Assembly: GCA_947644595.1 (NCBI GenBank)
Contig: CANSAE010000003.1
Span: 124,001-188,000 of the forward strand
DNA from: an uncultured Clostridia bacterium
GTDB taxonomy: Bacteria; Bacillota; Clostridia; Oscillospirales; Oscillospiraceae
Direction: 5' to 3'
DNA length: 64,000 bases
Shown here one piece after another: positions 18,176-26,982 of the stretch. Numbering within the stretch: position 1 is the first letter of the stretch; every line of letters starts with the position of its first letter. The translations under genes and the position numbers were made by a program. The notes below the pieces were generated by a model that saw only the letters and a program-made list of their open reading frames with translations, was not told the origin of the DNA and searched no databases.

Positions 18176-18658
18176 TTATTTCCGCACGCCCTCAATGTGC
18201 AGGTACCGGACCCGATCGAATTCGTAGCTGGACAGGGGCCGCCACAGGGCGTCGTAGGTGTGGGCAGCAACATAGATTTCTCCCCGGCGGACGCCCAGGA
18301 CCACGGGGCTGTGGTAAAAATGGCCGTCCTCCCGGCCCAACTGCACAATGTCTCCGGGCTGGACCTCCTCCGGCATGACCAAACGGGCGAAGGGGCCCGC
18401 GCCGCCGTTGGTGACCAAAAAGCGGTAGAGGTATTCCACCCCCGTCCAGGAGGCTGTGCGCCGGGCGGCGTCGATGTAGTACCAGCCGGTGACCGGGGTC
18501 CAGTTCATGACTCCCGCCCCGGCGTAAATACACTGGGAGGCGAAGTTTGTGCAGTCCCCGCCGATGTTCTCAAAGTCGTAATACCGGGGATTCCGGCTCA
18601 GGGCCCAGCGCTCGGCGTAGGCCACGGCTTTGGCCCGGTCGTAAGTCAGAATTTCCAT
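18176..18658 (-). CDS. Putative amidase-domain (Amidase_6) protein
   Basis: 160 residues, no signal peptide. GGDCTNFASQCIYAG supplies a likely nucleophilic Cys, and HFYHSPVVLG a His, as in the putative amidase domain common in Clostridia spore/cell-wall proteins. Substrate not known. ATG 18658 is chosen because AAGGAG lies 9 nt upstream. That ribosome site lies in the 3' arm of a strong hairpin that also looks like the terminator of the upstream ATPase gene. Confidence 0.75.
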   Translation of the reverse strand: MEILTYDRAKAVAYAERWALSRNPRYYDFENIGGDCTNFASQCIYAGAGVMNWTPVTGWYYIDAARRTASWTGVEYLYRFLVTNGGAGPFARLVMPEEVQPGDIVQLGREDGHFYHSPVVLGVRRGEIYVAAHTYDALWRPLSSYEFDRVRYLHIEGVRK

Positions 18659-18660
18659 AA

Positions 18661-18702
18661 AAACCACTCCTTTGCACCATACTATGCAAGGGAGTGGTTT
18701 TT
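18661..18702 (-). terminator. Terminator hairpin of the P-type ATPase, overlapping the amidase ribosome site
   Basis: On the minus strand AAACCACTCC(C)TTGCA / TGCAA(A)GGAGTGGTTT then TTT, immediately before the amidase ATG. The 3' arm contains the amidase Shine-Dalgarno AAGGAG. Confidence 0.75.
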
Positions 18703-18705
18703 GTG

Positions 18706-21000
18706 TCACTTGCCGTGATTCTGATACAAAATGCGGATGGAATTCAAAATGCAGAGAATAGATACGCCCGTATCGGCAAACACCGCGGTCCACATATTGG
18801 CGTGGTTCAGCAGGCCCAGGGCCATAATGGCGAATTTGATGATCAGGGCGATGGCGACGTTTTCCCGGGCGATGCGGTTGGTGGCTCTGGCAATGGAGAT
18901 GGCGGCGGGGACTGCCGCTACCTCGCCAGTCATGAACACCACGTCTGCCGCCTCGATGGCCGCGTCCGCTCCGGTGCCCATGGCGGCCCCCACATCCGCC
19001 CCGGCCAGCACCGGCGCGTCGTTGATGCCGTCGCCCACGAACATCACGCTGCCGCGGCGGGCGCGGATGTCCCCCAGGACTTCAAACTTCTGTTCCGGCA
19101 GGAGCTTGGCGTGGACTTCGTCGATGCCCACCCGGCCGGCCACGGCATCAGCGCTCTCTTTTCCGTCGCCGGTGAGCATGGCGGTGGCCACGCCCATGGC
19201 GCGCAGGGCCGTGACGGCAGTCTGCGCATCGGGCTTTACCCGGTCGTCAATGATGATAACGCCGAGGTATGTGCCGTTTTGGGCCAGGAGCACTTCGGTG
19301 CCGGTCTGGGCGGGGGCGGCGGAGAGGTCCACGCCGTGGGCCTCCATCAACCGCCGGTTGCCGCAGAGAACGTCCTTGCCGTCCAGCCGGGCGATGATGC
19401 CCGCGCCGGCCTGTTCTTCCGTCCAGGAAAGGGTGGGGAGGGGGAGATCCCAGGCGTCTGCGGCGGAAACGATGCTTTGGGCGATGGGGTGGGTGGAATT
19501 CTGTTCACAGGCTGCTGCCAGGACCAGCAGCTCTCCTTCGGACAGGCTGCCGGCGGGTATGCACTGCTGTACCGCAAAGTTGCCCTGGGTGATGGTGCCC
19601 GTCTTATCCATGGCCACGGCCTTGATTTTGCACAGGGCTTCCAGCGCTGCGCCGCCTTTGAACAAAATGCCGGACCTGGACCCGTTGCCGATGCCGCAGA
19701 AGAAAGCCAGAGGTACGCTGAGCACTAGGGCGCAGGGACAGGAGATGACCAGAAAGGTCAGGGCTGTATACACCCAGTGGCTCCAATCGCCGCTGAAAAA
19801 CAGCGGGGGAACCACCGCGGTCAGAAGCGCCAGGGCGCACACCGCCGGGGTGTAGTATTTGCAGAACCGGGTGATGAAGCGGTCGATTTGGGGCTTGGAG
19901 GCCGCGGCGTTTTCCACCGCGTCCAAAATGCGGGTGACCATGGATTCCTCCAGCGGTTTTTCCACCCGCAGCTTTAGTACGCCGCTTTGGTTCACGCAGC
20001 CGGAGACGGCGGTGCTGCCGGGAACGACCCGCACCGGCACCGGTTCGCCGGTGATGGCGGAGGTATCCAGGTAGCTCTCGCCTTCGATAACGGTGCCGTC
20101 CAGGGGGACGCGGTCCCCGGGGCGGACCAGAAGAAGGTCACCCACCTGGGCATCTTCTGCCGGGAGCGTTTCCACGTCTTCGCCCCGCAGGCGGTGCACT
20201 ACCTCCGGACGCAGGTCCACGGCGTCCATGATTTGATTCCGGCTGCGCTCTGTGGCAATTTGCTCGAACAGTTCGCCGACGCGGTAAAAAAGCATGACGC
20301 CCACGGCTTCCGGGTATTCGCCCACGAAAAACGCGCCGATGGTGGCCACGGACATCAGGAAGTTCTCGTCAAAAATCTGCCCACGGAGGATGTTCTTTAC
20401 CGCTTCCCAGACCACTTCCCCGCCGCAGGCAACATAGGCACACAGCATGATGGTCAGATACAGGCTGCTGCCGATGACTGCATAGTGATGCATCAGCACG
20501 CCGGCGATGAGTGCCACCGCCGTGACGGCGATGAGTGAGATGGACCGGATACGGTTTTTCTTTTCCTCCTGGTCCGACTGTCGGCCGGCGGCCGGGCGCC
20601 GGTAGGGCACTACCTGTACCTCCGGCTCCAGGGAATGAACGATCTCTACCAGTTTGGGCAGCAGTGCGTCCTGATGCGCTGCCGCTACCCGGAGCTGTTT
20701 GGTGGCGAAGGTCACACCGGCGTATTCTACCTCCGGCAAAGCGGCAATTTTTCCTTCGATTTTCGCCGCGCAGTTGGGGCAGTCCAGATTTTCCAAAATG
20801 TAGACCCGCTGTTCTGCCTTGGTTTTGGGCGCCGGCCGGGGCGCTTCGCGGTCGTGTTCGTGTTCATGGTCGTGGCCATGATCGTGTTCGTGATGCTCAT
20901 GGTGCTCATGTCCGCAGGTACACGCGGCCTCGTGCGCATGCTCATGGCTGTGGTCATGTCCGCAGCCGCATTCCTCGTGATGATGGTGCTCATGCTCCAT
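18706..21000 (-). CDS. P1B-type Zn2+/Cd2+ (Pb2+)-exporting ATPase
   Basis: 764-residue membrane pump exporting divalent soft metals. Residues 1-50 are a His/Cys-rich metal tail (HHHHEECGCGHDHSHEH). An HMA domain with C74-x2-C77 (LDCPNCAAK) follows. The membrane metal site is CPC (near residue 420), the phosphorylated Asp is D465 (DKTGT), and a THPIAQ motif lies in the nucleotide domain, as in ZntA/CadA. The ATG has AAGGAGG upstream. A CzrA-like repressor lies downstream on the same strand. CPC plus the His tail favours Zn/Cd over Cu. Confidence 0.93.
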   Translation of the reverse strand: MEHEHHHHEECGCGHDHSHEHAHEAACTCGHEHHEHHEHDHGHDHEHEHDREAPRPAPKTKAEQRVYILENLDCPNCAAKIEGKIAALPEVEYAGVTFATKQLRVAAAHQDALLPKLVEIVHSLEPEVQVVPYRRPAAGRQSDQEEKKNRIRSISLIAVTAVALIAGVLMHHYAVIGSSLYLTIMLCAYVACGGEVVWEAVKNILRGQIFDENFLMSVATIGAFFVGEYPEAVGVMLFYRVGELFEQIATERSRNQIMDAVDLRPEVVHRLRGEDVETLPAEDAQVGDLLLVRPGDRVPLDGTVIEGESYLDTSAITGEPVPVRVVPGSTAVSGCVNQSGVLKLRVEKPLEESMVTRILDAVENAAASKPQIDRFITRFCKYYTPAVCALALLTAVVPPLFFSGDWSHWVYTALTFLVISCPCALVLSVPLAFFCGIGNGSRSGILFKGGAALEALCKIKAVAMDKTGTITQGNFAVQQCIPAGSLSEGELLVLAAACEQNSTHPIAQSIVSAADAWDLPLPTLSWTEEQAGAGIIARLDGKDVLCGNRRLMEAHGVDLSAAPAQTGTEVLLAQNGTYLGVIIIDDRVKPDAQTAVTALRAMGVATAMLTGDGKESADAVAGRVGIDEVHAKLLPEQKFEVLGDIRARRGSVMFVGDGINDAPVLAGADVGAAMGTGADAAIEAADVVFMTGEVAAVPAAISIARATNRIARENVAIALIIKFAIMALGLLNHANMWTAVFADTGVSILCILNSIRILYQNHGK

Positions 21001-21020
21001 TGCGATCCCTCCTTATATCA

Positions 21021-21085
21021 CAAACATATGCACATACGTTCATATTTGACGACATTATATAACCACATTTCCCTCCTGTTGTCAA
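21021..21085 (-). promoter_or_regulatory. Promoter and candidate ArsR operator of the metal ATPase
   Basis: Minus strand TTGACA (21080-21085), 20-bp spacer, TATAAT (21054-21059). Just downstream, over the expected start of transcription, is an imperfect inverted repeat, CAAATATG (21041-21048) and CATATGTTTG (21021-21030). Its position suits repression by the ArsR-type protein at 17813-18112. Confidence 0.55.
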
Positions 21086-21098
21086 GAGGGAAATGTGG
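21062..21098. terminator. Strong hairpin with T-run overlapping the ATPase -35
   Basis: ACCACATTTCCCTC / GAGGGAAATGTGGT with a 10-nt loop; TTTTT follows on the plus strand. On the minus strand it lies between the TIM-barrel gene and the ATPase and has no T-run. The loop contains the -35 TTGACA of the ATPase promoter. Confidence 0.6.
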
Positions 21099-21112
21099 TT
21101 TTTATGAAATGT

Positions 21113-21790
21113 TCAATCCTGGGTGCGGTAATCGTCCATCATGGTGGAAAACAGCTCCTTGGTGGAGGGCGGAGTGTAGCTAATGGCGTTGGCGCCGGCC
21201 TCCACAGTGGCTTTAATGGTTTCTCCCGTGGGGCCGCCGGTGCCGATGATGGGGACATGGGGATACCGCTCCCGGATGGCCCGGATGACCTCCGGGGTGC
21301 GCTCTGCGGCGGAAACGTTCAAAATCGTGGCCCCGGCCGCCAAGCGGGCGCCGATGTCGGTATGCTCGTTGAGCACCGTTACCACGATGGGGATATCCAC
21401 CACTTGATAAATGCGGGCGATGTCCTCGTTGCTCATGGGGGCGTTCACCACCACGGCCATGGCTCCCTGGGCCTCCACGTTCCAGGCCAGCATGGCCGTG
21501 CGGGCCCCCTGGGTGGTGCCGCCGCCCACGCCGCAGAACACTGGGATGGACGCGGACTGGATGATGGCGTCAGAAATGGTCTGTTGGGGGGTGAAGGGAT
21601 ATACCGCCAGCACTGCGTCCGCGTCACAGTTGCGGATGATGGCAATGTCGGTGGTGAATATTAGTGTCTTGATACGCCGGCCGTTGATGACGATGCCGCT
21701 GGCGGCCAGGGCTTCTTTCGGCACTTCCACGATATGCCCCCGCAGGCGGCTGACGATTTGCGGACGGTTGTCCACGGTAGTCATATACAT
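21113..21790 (-). CDS. Conserved TIM-barrel protein of unknown function (annotated 'hydrolase' in Clostridia)
   Basis: 225 residues resembling a small beta/alpha barrel with phosphate-binding loops: FCGVGGGTTQG in the middle and IIGTGGPTGETI plus NAISYTPPST at the C-terminal end, similar to HisA/TrpC-type barrels. The N-terminal region GIVINGRRIKTLIFTTDIAI is strongly conserved in the related Clostridia proteins I recall. No catalytic residues can be assigned. It stands alone with its own start and no ribosome site stronger than GGAGTAT. Confidence 0.7.
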   Translation of the reverse strand: MYMTTVDNRPQIVSRLRGHIVEVPKEALAASGIVINGRRIKTLIFTTDIAIIRNCDADAVLAVYPFTPQQTISDAIIQSASIPVFCGVGGGTTQGARTAMLAWNVEAQGAMAVVVNAPMSNEDIARIYQVVDIPIVVTVLNEHTDIGARLAAGATILNVSAAERTPEVIRAIRERYPHVPIIGTGGPTGETIKATVEAGANAISYTPPSTKELFSTMMDDYRTQD

Positions 21791-21886
21791 GGGCGATACT
21801 CCTTCTGTGTAATCTCATATTAAAATCAGTGTACCAAAGGAATATGGACAGATTGTGACGAATTTTGAAACGATTTGACGACGTGC

Positions 21887-21915
21887 TTTCCAAGGTTTGG
21901 ATTTTGTGCTATACT
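21887..21915 (+). promoter_or_regulatory. Probable promoter of the DUF1538-PII operon
   Basis: TTTCCA (21887-21892), 17-bp spacer, TATACT (21910-21915). Weak -35. It supports the downstream TTG start at 21946 over the ATG at 21865, which would lie upstream of the promoter. Confidence 0.45.
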
Positions 21916-21945
21916 GTACCCAAAGAAATCATTGCGAGGTGTTCC

Positions 21946-23475
21946 TTGTCCAGTAAGAAGCTATTGATCGAAAAACTGTGGGAAGCCGTGGGATCGGTGC
22001 TGCCCATTGCCGGGATTGTGGCGGCGGTGTGTTTTTTCGTGGTGCCGGTGACCACGGATCTGATGCTGTCGTTTTTCATCGGCACGTCCCTGCTCATTTT
22101 GGGCATGGCGCTGTTCACCTTTGGGTCGGAGAAGTCCATGACCCTCATTGGTACTTACATCGGTTCCCGGATGACGAAGTCCCGGAAACTGTGGCTGATT
22201 TTGGGGGTCAGTTTCCTGCTGGGTGTGGCCATCACCATCGCCGAGCCGGATTTGCAGGTTTTGGCGGCCAATGTGCCCCACTTTGACGGCACGGTGCTGC
22301 TTGTCACTGTGGCGGTGGGCGTGGGCCTGTTTTTGATGATCTGCATGCTCCGTATTTTGTTCGGCGTACAGCTGCGCTGGCTTCTGCTGGGGTTTTACGC
22401 CCTGGTATTTTTGCTGGCGGCACTATCGGACCGGGATTTCCTCAGCGTAGCTTTCGATTCCGGCGGCGTGACCACCGGGCCCATGACGGTGCCGTTCATC
22501 ATGGCCATGGGCGTGGGCGTGGCCGCTATCCGCAGCGATGAAAAGGCGGAGGAAGACAGCTTCGGTCTGGTGGCCCTGTGTTCCGTCGGCCCGGTGCTGG
22601 CGGTGATGGCCCTGGGGTTTGTGTACAACGGCGGCGGGTCCGCCGCATACGCCGGGGAGCAGATCACCAACTATCTGAACACTGTGGAGCTCACTGGGGG
22701 TTATCTCTCCGCCTTGCCGGAGTATATGAAGGAAATGGCGCTGGCACTGGCGCCCATCGCCGTGTTTTTCCTGGCGTTCCAGGTGCTGTCTCTGAAATTA
22801 CATAAGCTGCCTTTTGTACGCATCCTCATCGGACTGTGTTATACCTACGCCGGACTGGTGCTGTTCCTTACGGGGGTGAATGTGGGCTTTTCGCCCTTGG
22901 GCACAGTGCTGGGCCGGGAACTGGTGTCCGGCGGGATGGATGTTCTGCTGGTGCCCATGGGCGTGCTGATGGGCTGGTTCATCATCCGGGCGGAGCCGGC
23001 GGTGCACACGCTGAACCACCAGGTGGAAGATGTGAGTGCCGGGGCGGTATCCGGGAAGGCGATGGGGATCAGTCTGTCCATCGCCATCGCCGCGGCCAAT
23101 GGGCTTGCTATGGTCCGGGTGCTCACGGGGCTTTCCATTCTGTATTTTCTGGTACCGGGCTATCTCATTGCCCTGGCTCTGTCCTTTTTCGTGCCGCCCA
23201 TGTTCACGGCCATCGCCTTTGATGCTGGCGGCGTGGCTTCCGGGCCCATGACGGCAACCTTTATGCTGCCCCTGGCCATGGGTGCTTGTCAGGCATTGGG
23301 GGGCAACGTGCTGACGGACGCCTTCGGATTGGTGGCGCTGGTGGCGCTGATGCCGCTCATCACCGTGCAGGCCGTGGGCGTGGTGTATATGGTCCGCAGC
23401 CGGCGGGCGGAGACATCAGACGTGGCCGAATTCTTCGGCGATGATGAAATCATTGAACTGTGGGAGGTCGCATAA
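21946..23475 (+). CDS. DUF1538-family integral membrane protein (duplicated)
   Basis: About 509 residues, almost entirely hydrophobic helices, with an internal duplication: SGGVTTGPMTVPF in the first half and AGGVASGPMTATF in the second. This is the DUF1538 family, presumed transporters with unknown substrate. TTG 21946 is the likely start (GCGAGG 9 nt upstream, and just downstream of a -10); an in-frame ATG at 21865 would give an atypical leader. The next gene begins 1 nt after its stop and encodes a tandem PII-like protein, suggesting a PII-controlled transporter, by analogy with AmtB/GlnK (inference). Confidence 0.75.
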   Translation: MSSKKLLIEKLWEAVGSVLPIAGIVAAVCFFVVPVTTDLMLSFFIGTSLLILGMALFTFGSEKSMTLIGTYIGSRMTKSRKLWLILGVSFLLGVAITIAEPDLQVLAANVPHFDGTVLLVTVAVGVGLFLMICMLRILFGVQLRWLLLGFYALVFLLAALSDRDFLSVAFDSGGVTTGPMTVPFIMAMGVGVAAIRSDEKAEEDSFGLVALCSVGPVLAVMALGFVYNGGGSAAYAGEQITNYLNTVELTGGYLSALPEYMKEMALALAPIAVFFLAFQVLSLKLHKLPFVRILIGLCYTYAGLVLFLTGVNVGFSPLGTVLGRELVSGGMDVLLVPMGVLMGWFIIRAEPAVHTLNHQVEDVSAGAVSGKAMGISLSIAIAAANGLAMVRVLTGLSILYFLVPGYLIALALSFFVPPMFTAIAFDAGGVASGPMTATFMLPLAMGACQALGGNVLTDAFGLVALVALMPLITVQAVGVVYMVRSRRAETSDVAEFFGDDEIIELWEVA

Positions 23476-23476
23476 C

Positions 23477-24145
23477 ATGGAACTCTATTTTGTGATCTCC
23501 ATTGTGGACCGGGGCCGGCGGGAGGACATGGTGTCCGTGCTGGAGGCCAACCGGGCCCAGCTGATACTGTCTCTGCTGGGCAGGGGCACGGCTATGAAAG
23601 AGCATTTGCTGCTGTACGGTCTGGAAGCCACGGAAAAGGCGGTCATCTGCACCGTGGCCGGGGGCGAACAGACCCGGCAGATCATCAAAAGCGCCAAGCG
23701 GCGCTTGTTTATCGACATTCCGGGCAACGGCATCCTGATGGCCGTCCCGGTGAAAAGCGTGGGAGGAGGACGCACCTTGGCGTATTTGACAGACAACACC
23801 GTTCCGGACGGCGGGGTGCCGGAACTGAAATTTGACTATGAACTCATTGTGGTGGTGCTCAACGAGGGGCGCACGGATATGGTGATGAACGCGGCCCGAA
23901 GAGCAGGGGCTGGCGGCGGCACGGTCCTCCACGCGAAAGGCACCGGGGCCAAGCGGGGCGACAAGTTTTTCGGTGTGTCCCTGGCGGATGAGAAGGAAAT
24001 GATTTTCATCGTCTCCAAGTCGGAGGAGAAGGCCGCTATCATGAGAGCCATCGCCGACGACACCGGGCCGGGCACCCCGGCGGGGGCCATCTGCTTTTCC
24101 CTGCCCATCTCCGCCGTGGCGGGCCTGCGGGTACTGGAGGATTGA
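23477..24145 (+). CDS. Tandem PII-like signalling protein (two P-II domains)
   Basis: 222 residues made of two ferredoxin-like PII repeats, residues 1-97 (MELYFVISIVDRGRREDMV) and about 115-222 (YELIVVVLNEGRTDMVMNAA). The second repeat keeps GGGTVLHAKGTG, like the T-loop base/nucleotide-binding GxGRQKG region of classical PII, and ends in ICFSLPISAVAGL. The first repeat has lost most nucleotide-binding signatures. Known PII proteins are trimers of a single domain, so a fused pair would assemble differently. It is directly downstream of the DUF1538 membrane protein. Confidence 0.75.
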   Translation: MELYFVISIVDRGRREDMVSVLEANRAQLILSLLGRGTAMKEHLLLYGLEATEKAVICTVAGGEQTRQIIKSAKRRLFIDIPGNGILMAVPVKSVGGGRTLAYLTDNTVPDGGVPELKFDYELIVVVLNEGRTDMVMNAARRAGAGGGTVLHAKGTGAKRGDKFFGVSLADEKEMIFIVSKSEEKAAIMRAIADDTGPGTPAGAICFSLPISAVAGLRVLED

Positions 24146-24147
24146 CC

Positions 24148-24630
24148 ATGGCGCTGACGCTGCGGGAGGGCTGTCATTTTCCGGATGAGGTGGGAACGCT
24201 GTTTTATGAGTACACCCAACTGCTCATAGACCATGACCCCGCCTTCCGGGACTATCTGACCCTCCAGAACTACGACGGGGAACTGGCCCATCTGGAGCAA
24301 AAATACGGCTGCCCGGAGGGACGGCTGTATCTGGCGGATTGGGACGGCGCTTTGGCGGGGTGCATCGCCCTGCGGCGGCTGGATGATACCCGGTGCGAGA
24401 TGAAGCGGCTGTACGTGCGCCCTGGATTCCGGGGGCGGCACATTGCCCAGGCCCTGGTGGAGCAAATCCTGCGGGACGCCCGGAAGATTGGGTATTCCGC
24501 CGTGCTGCTGGATACGCTGCCCTTTCTGGACAGTGCCCTGCGCCTGTACCGCAGGCTGGGCTTTTACGACATTCCCTGCTACAACGACAGCCCCATGGAG
24601 ACCTCCATCTATCTGCGAAAGGACCTGTAA
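24148..24630 (+). CDS. GNAT-family N-acetyltransferase
   Basis: 160-residue acetyl-CoA-dependent transferase. The acetyl-CoA-binding signature is MKRLYVRPGFRGRHIAQALV (motif A, RxxGxG/A-like). Substrate not assignable. ATG 24148 has GGAGG 7 nt upstream inside the PII gene, whose stop lies 2 nt before; cotranscribed with DUF1538-PII. Confidence 0.85.
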   Translation: MALTLREGCHFPDEVGTLFYEYTQLLIDHDPAFRDYLTLQNYDGELAHLEQKYGCPEGRLYLADWDGALAGCIALRRLDDTRCEMKRLYVRPGFRGRHIAQALVEQILRDARKIGYSAVLLDTLPFLDSALRLYRRLGFYDIPCYNDSPMETSIYLRKDL

Positions 24631-24665
24631 AAAAGCGTTCCGGCAATTGCCGGAACGCTTTTTAT
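24631..24665. terminator. Bidirectional terminator between GNAT and MATE genes
   Basis: AAAGCGTTCCGGC / GCCGGAACGCTTT with short loop, A-run before and T-run after; separates convergent genes. Confidence 0.9.
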
Positions 24666-26047
24666 ACATCTTCCAATGTGGTGAGATTCTGCACCCATTT
24701 TCCACTTTTCACCATGCCGAAGCCCAGACAGCATTTCAGCATTTCCGGACACTGGCACAGGAAAAACAGCGGCAGGATGGGCAGGACTGTATACCGGGAC
24801 AGGCCCCAAGCCAAGGGGATGTTTACCACCCAGGTGAACACGCTGTCAAACAGCAGGGTGATGAGAGTCTTTCCGCCGCACCGCAGGGTGAAATAGCTAC
24901 CGTGGCTGAAGGTGACCAGGGGCAGGAACAGGCCCATGATGATGAGCATCCGCGCCGCCAGGGACCGGACCTCCGCCGTGGTGTTGTACAATTGCGGGAA
25001 CAGGGAAGAACACAGAGCTAATGTCCCGCCGAACACCGCCGCCACGGCCGTGGCGAAGGCAATGAGCTTCCAGGCATAGTCCCGGGCCTTTTCCAGTTCC
25101 CCGGCTCCCAGTTTCTGCCCCACGATGATGCCCACGGACGTGCCCAGGGCAAAGGCCGCGATGGTGAACAGCTGCCACACCGTTTGGCAAATCTGATAGG
25201 CTGCCACCACGGACAGGCCCCGGGTGGAGTAGCACTGGGCCATGAAGGTCATGCCCGCGGACCAGGCCAGCTCGTTGAACAGCAGGGGCAGACCCTTGCG
25301 GGTGATGCGTCCGGCCAGGGGACCGGGGATGTACAGGCTGCGCCATGCGCCTTTGATAAAGGGGAAGCGCCGGGCGTGTTTGCCGGTAAAGACGATGAGA
25401 ATACAGCATTCCACCACCCGGGACATCAGTGTGGCGATGGCCGCGCCCCGGACCCCCAGCATGGGAAAGCCCAGCTTGCCGAAAATCAGCAGGTAGTTGA
25501 AGCACAGGTTCACCAAAATGGCGGCGACGCTGGCTGCCATGGGCACGACCGTCTGCCCGCACTCCCGGAGGGTACTGCCGTAAGACTGGGTGAGGACGAA
25601 GGGGAACATCGTGAACATCATGATGCGCAGGTACGCCAAGGATTCCTGGCGGCACAGGGCAATATCACCCACGTTGTCCTCATAGAGAAACAACTCAATG
25701 AGCCGTTCTCCGGCGAAGCTGAACAGGCAGAAGGCGGCGACGGATAATGCTGCGGTCACGATGAGCTTATACCGGAAGGTATAGCGCACACCGTCGTGGT
25801 CGCCCTTGCCGAAAAACTGGGCGGTGAAGATGCCCGCCCCAGACACGCCGCCGAACACCGACAGTTGGAACACGAACAGAAGCTGGTTGGCGATGGAAAC
25901 GCCGGTCATGCTCTCGGTTTGCAGCCGCCCCACCATCAGGTTATCCAGGAGGTTGACGAAGCTGGTGATGCCGTTTTGGATCATCAGCGGCAGGGCGATC
26001 ATCAGCGCCATTTTATAAAATTCTTTTGTTCCGATGAGCTTTCTCAT
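24662..26047 (-). CDS. MATE-family efflux transporter
   Basis: 461-residue, 12-helix Na+- or H+-coupled exporter. MATE features are the N-terminal IALPLMIQNGITSFVNLLDN, VSIANQLLFVFQLSVFGG, and the symmetrical second half with GIIVGQKLGAGE. It lies 62 nt downstream of the LysR regulator on the same strand and may share its transcript. That would link it to locus A as an exporter of pathway products (inference only). Confidence 0.9.
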   Translation of the reverse strand: MRKLIGTKEFYKMALMIALPLMIQNGITSFVNLLDNLMVGRLQTESMTGVSIANQLLFVFQLSVFGGVSGAGIFTAQFFGKGDHDGVRYTFRYKLIVTAALSVAAFCLFSFAGERLIELFLYEDNVGDIALCRQESLAYLRIMMFTMFPFVLTQSYGSTLRECGQTVVPMAASVAAILVNLCFNYLLIFGKLGFPMLGVRGAAIATLMSRVVECCILIVFTGKHARRFPFIKGAWRSLYIPGPLAGRITRKGLPLLFNELAWSAGMTFMAQCYSTRGLSVVAAYQICQTVWQLFTIAAFALGTSVGIIVGQKLGAGELEKARDYAWKLIAFATAVAAVFGGTLALCSSLFPQLYNTTAEVRSLAARMLIIMGLFLPLVTFSHGSYFTLRCGGKTLITLLFDSVFTWVVNIPLAWGLSRYTVLPILPLFFLCQCPEMLKCCLGFGMVKSGKWVQNLTTLEDV

Positions 26048-26109
26048 AAACTGACCTCACATAGACATATAAAAAACAGTATAGCAGAAGGCAGAGGAGA
26101 TCGCAACGG

Positions 26110-26982
26110 TCATAACAGGGCCAGCAGGTCCCGGACGGCGGGGATAGGACGGTTCCGGGGATAAATGATGCTGGTGCGGGCGGGAACATTGAGGTTTTTG
26201 ATGGGGATGAAAGACAGCCCGGGGAGTCCGAAATCCGCCAGGCCCCGGGGCATGACCGATACCGCCATATTCAGACCCACGATGGTAGCCATGCTGTAAA
26301 AACCGTTGGCATACAGCCGTCTGTTGTTTTCCAGTCCCAGGTGATAGTACATATCGTTGATGCTTTCCGCAGAAGAATGGTGATTGGGCTGGGAGTTCAT
26401 CACCAGAGGGATGCCGACCAGATCCTTGGGGTCGATCTCGTTTTTCTTGGCCAAAGGATGCCGGGAGCTGATCATCAGGACACAGGGGTCCTCCAGAAAA
26501 ATACGGTAGGACATCCAATCCGGTCGCTTGACCCCTACCCAGGAAACCACAGCCACATCCAGCTTTCCCTCTCCCATTTGCTCAATGATGGTCTGGCTGG
26601 CACCGTCCTCAAATTCAATCACCCGCTGGGGGTACCGGCCCCTATACCGTCGGAGAAGCCATGAAATGGCCGACAGCTCGTATTCACTGGCATATCCCAG
26701 GCGCAGGGTGTTGGGCTCTCCCTCGGCGATGCGCTGTCCCATGGTCACGGCGCTTTGATATTCCCGCATTAGTTGGCCGCACTGACGGTAAAACGCCTTA
26801 CCCGCGGGGGTGAGGGTCACGCCCCGGTTGGCCCGCACAAACAGAGAAAATCCCAGTTCCTGCTCCAACTGTTTGATTTGCTGGCTCACGGCGGTTTGGG
26901 AAATGCAGTGCTCTTCTGCCGCTTTGGTGAAGTTTAAATGTTTGGCAGCGGATAAAAATACTGGCAGCCTTTGGATACTCAT
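26110..26982 (-). CDS. LysR-family transcriptional regulator
   Basis: 290 residues. The N-terminal winged HTH is LNFTKAAEEHCISQTAVSQQ followed by the typical IKQLEQELG linker; the effector-binding domain (about residues 90-290) has the periplasmic-binding-protein fold. It is divergent from the SDR-CoA-transferase-flavoprotein operon across 243 bp, the classic arrangement for a LysR activator sensing a pathway metabolite. The ATG is preceded by GGAGGGG on the minus strand. Confidence 0.9.
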   Translation of the reverse strand: MSIQRLPVFLSAAKHLNFTKAAEEHCISQTAVSQQIKQLEQELGFSLFVRANRGVTLTPAGKAFYRQCGQLMREYQSAVTMGQRIAEGEPNTLRLGYASEYELSAISWLLRRYRGRYPQRVIEFEDGASQTIIEQMGEGKLDVAVVSWVGVKRPDWMSYRIFLEDPCVLMISSRHPLAKKNEIDPKDLVGIPLVMNSQPNHHSSAESINDMYYHLGLENNRRLYANGFYSMATIVGLNMAVSVMPRGLADFGLPGLSFIPIKNLNVPARTSIIYPRNRPIPAVRDLLALL

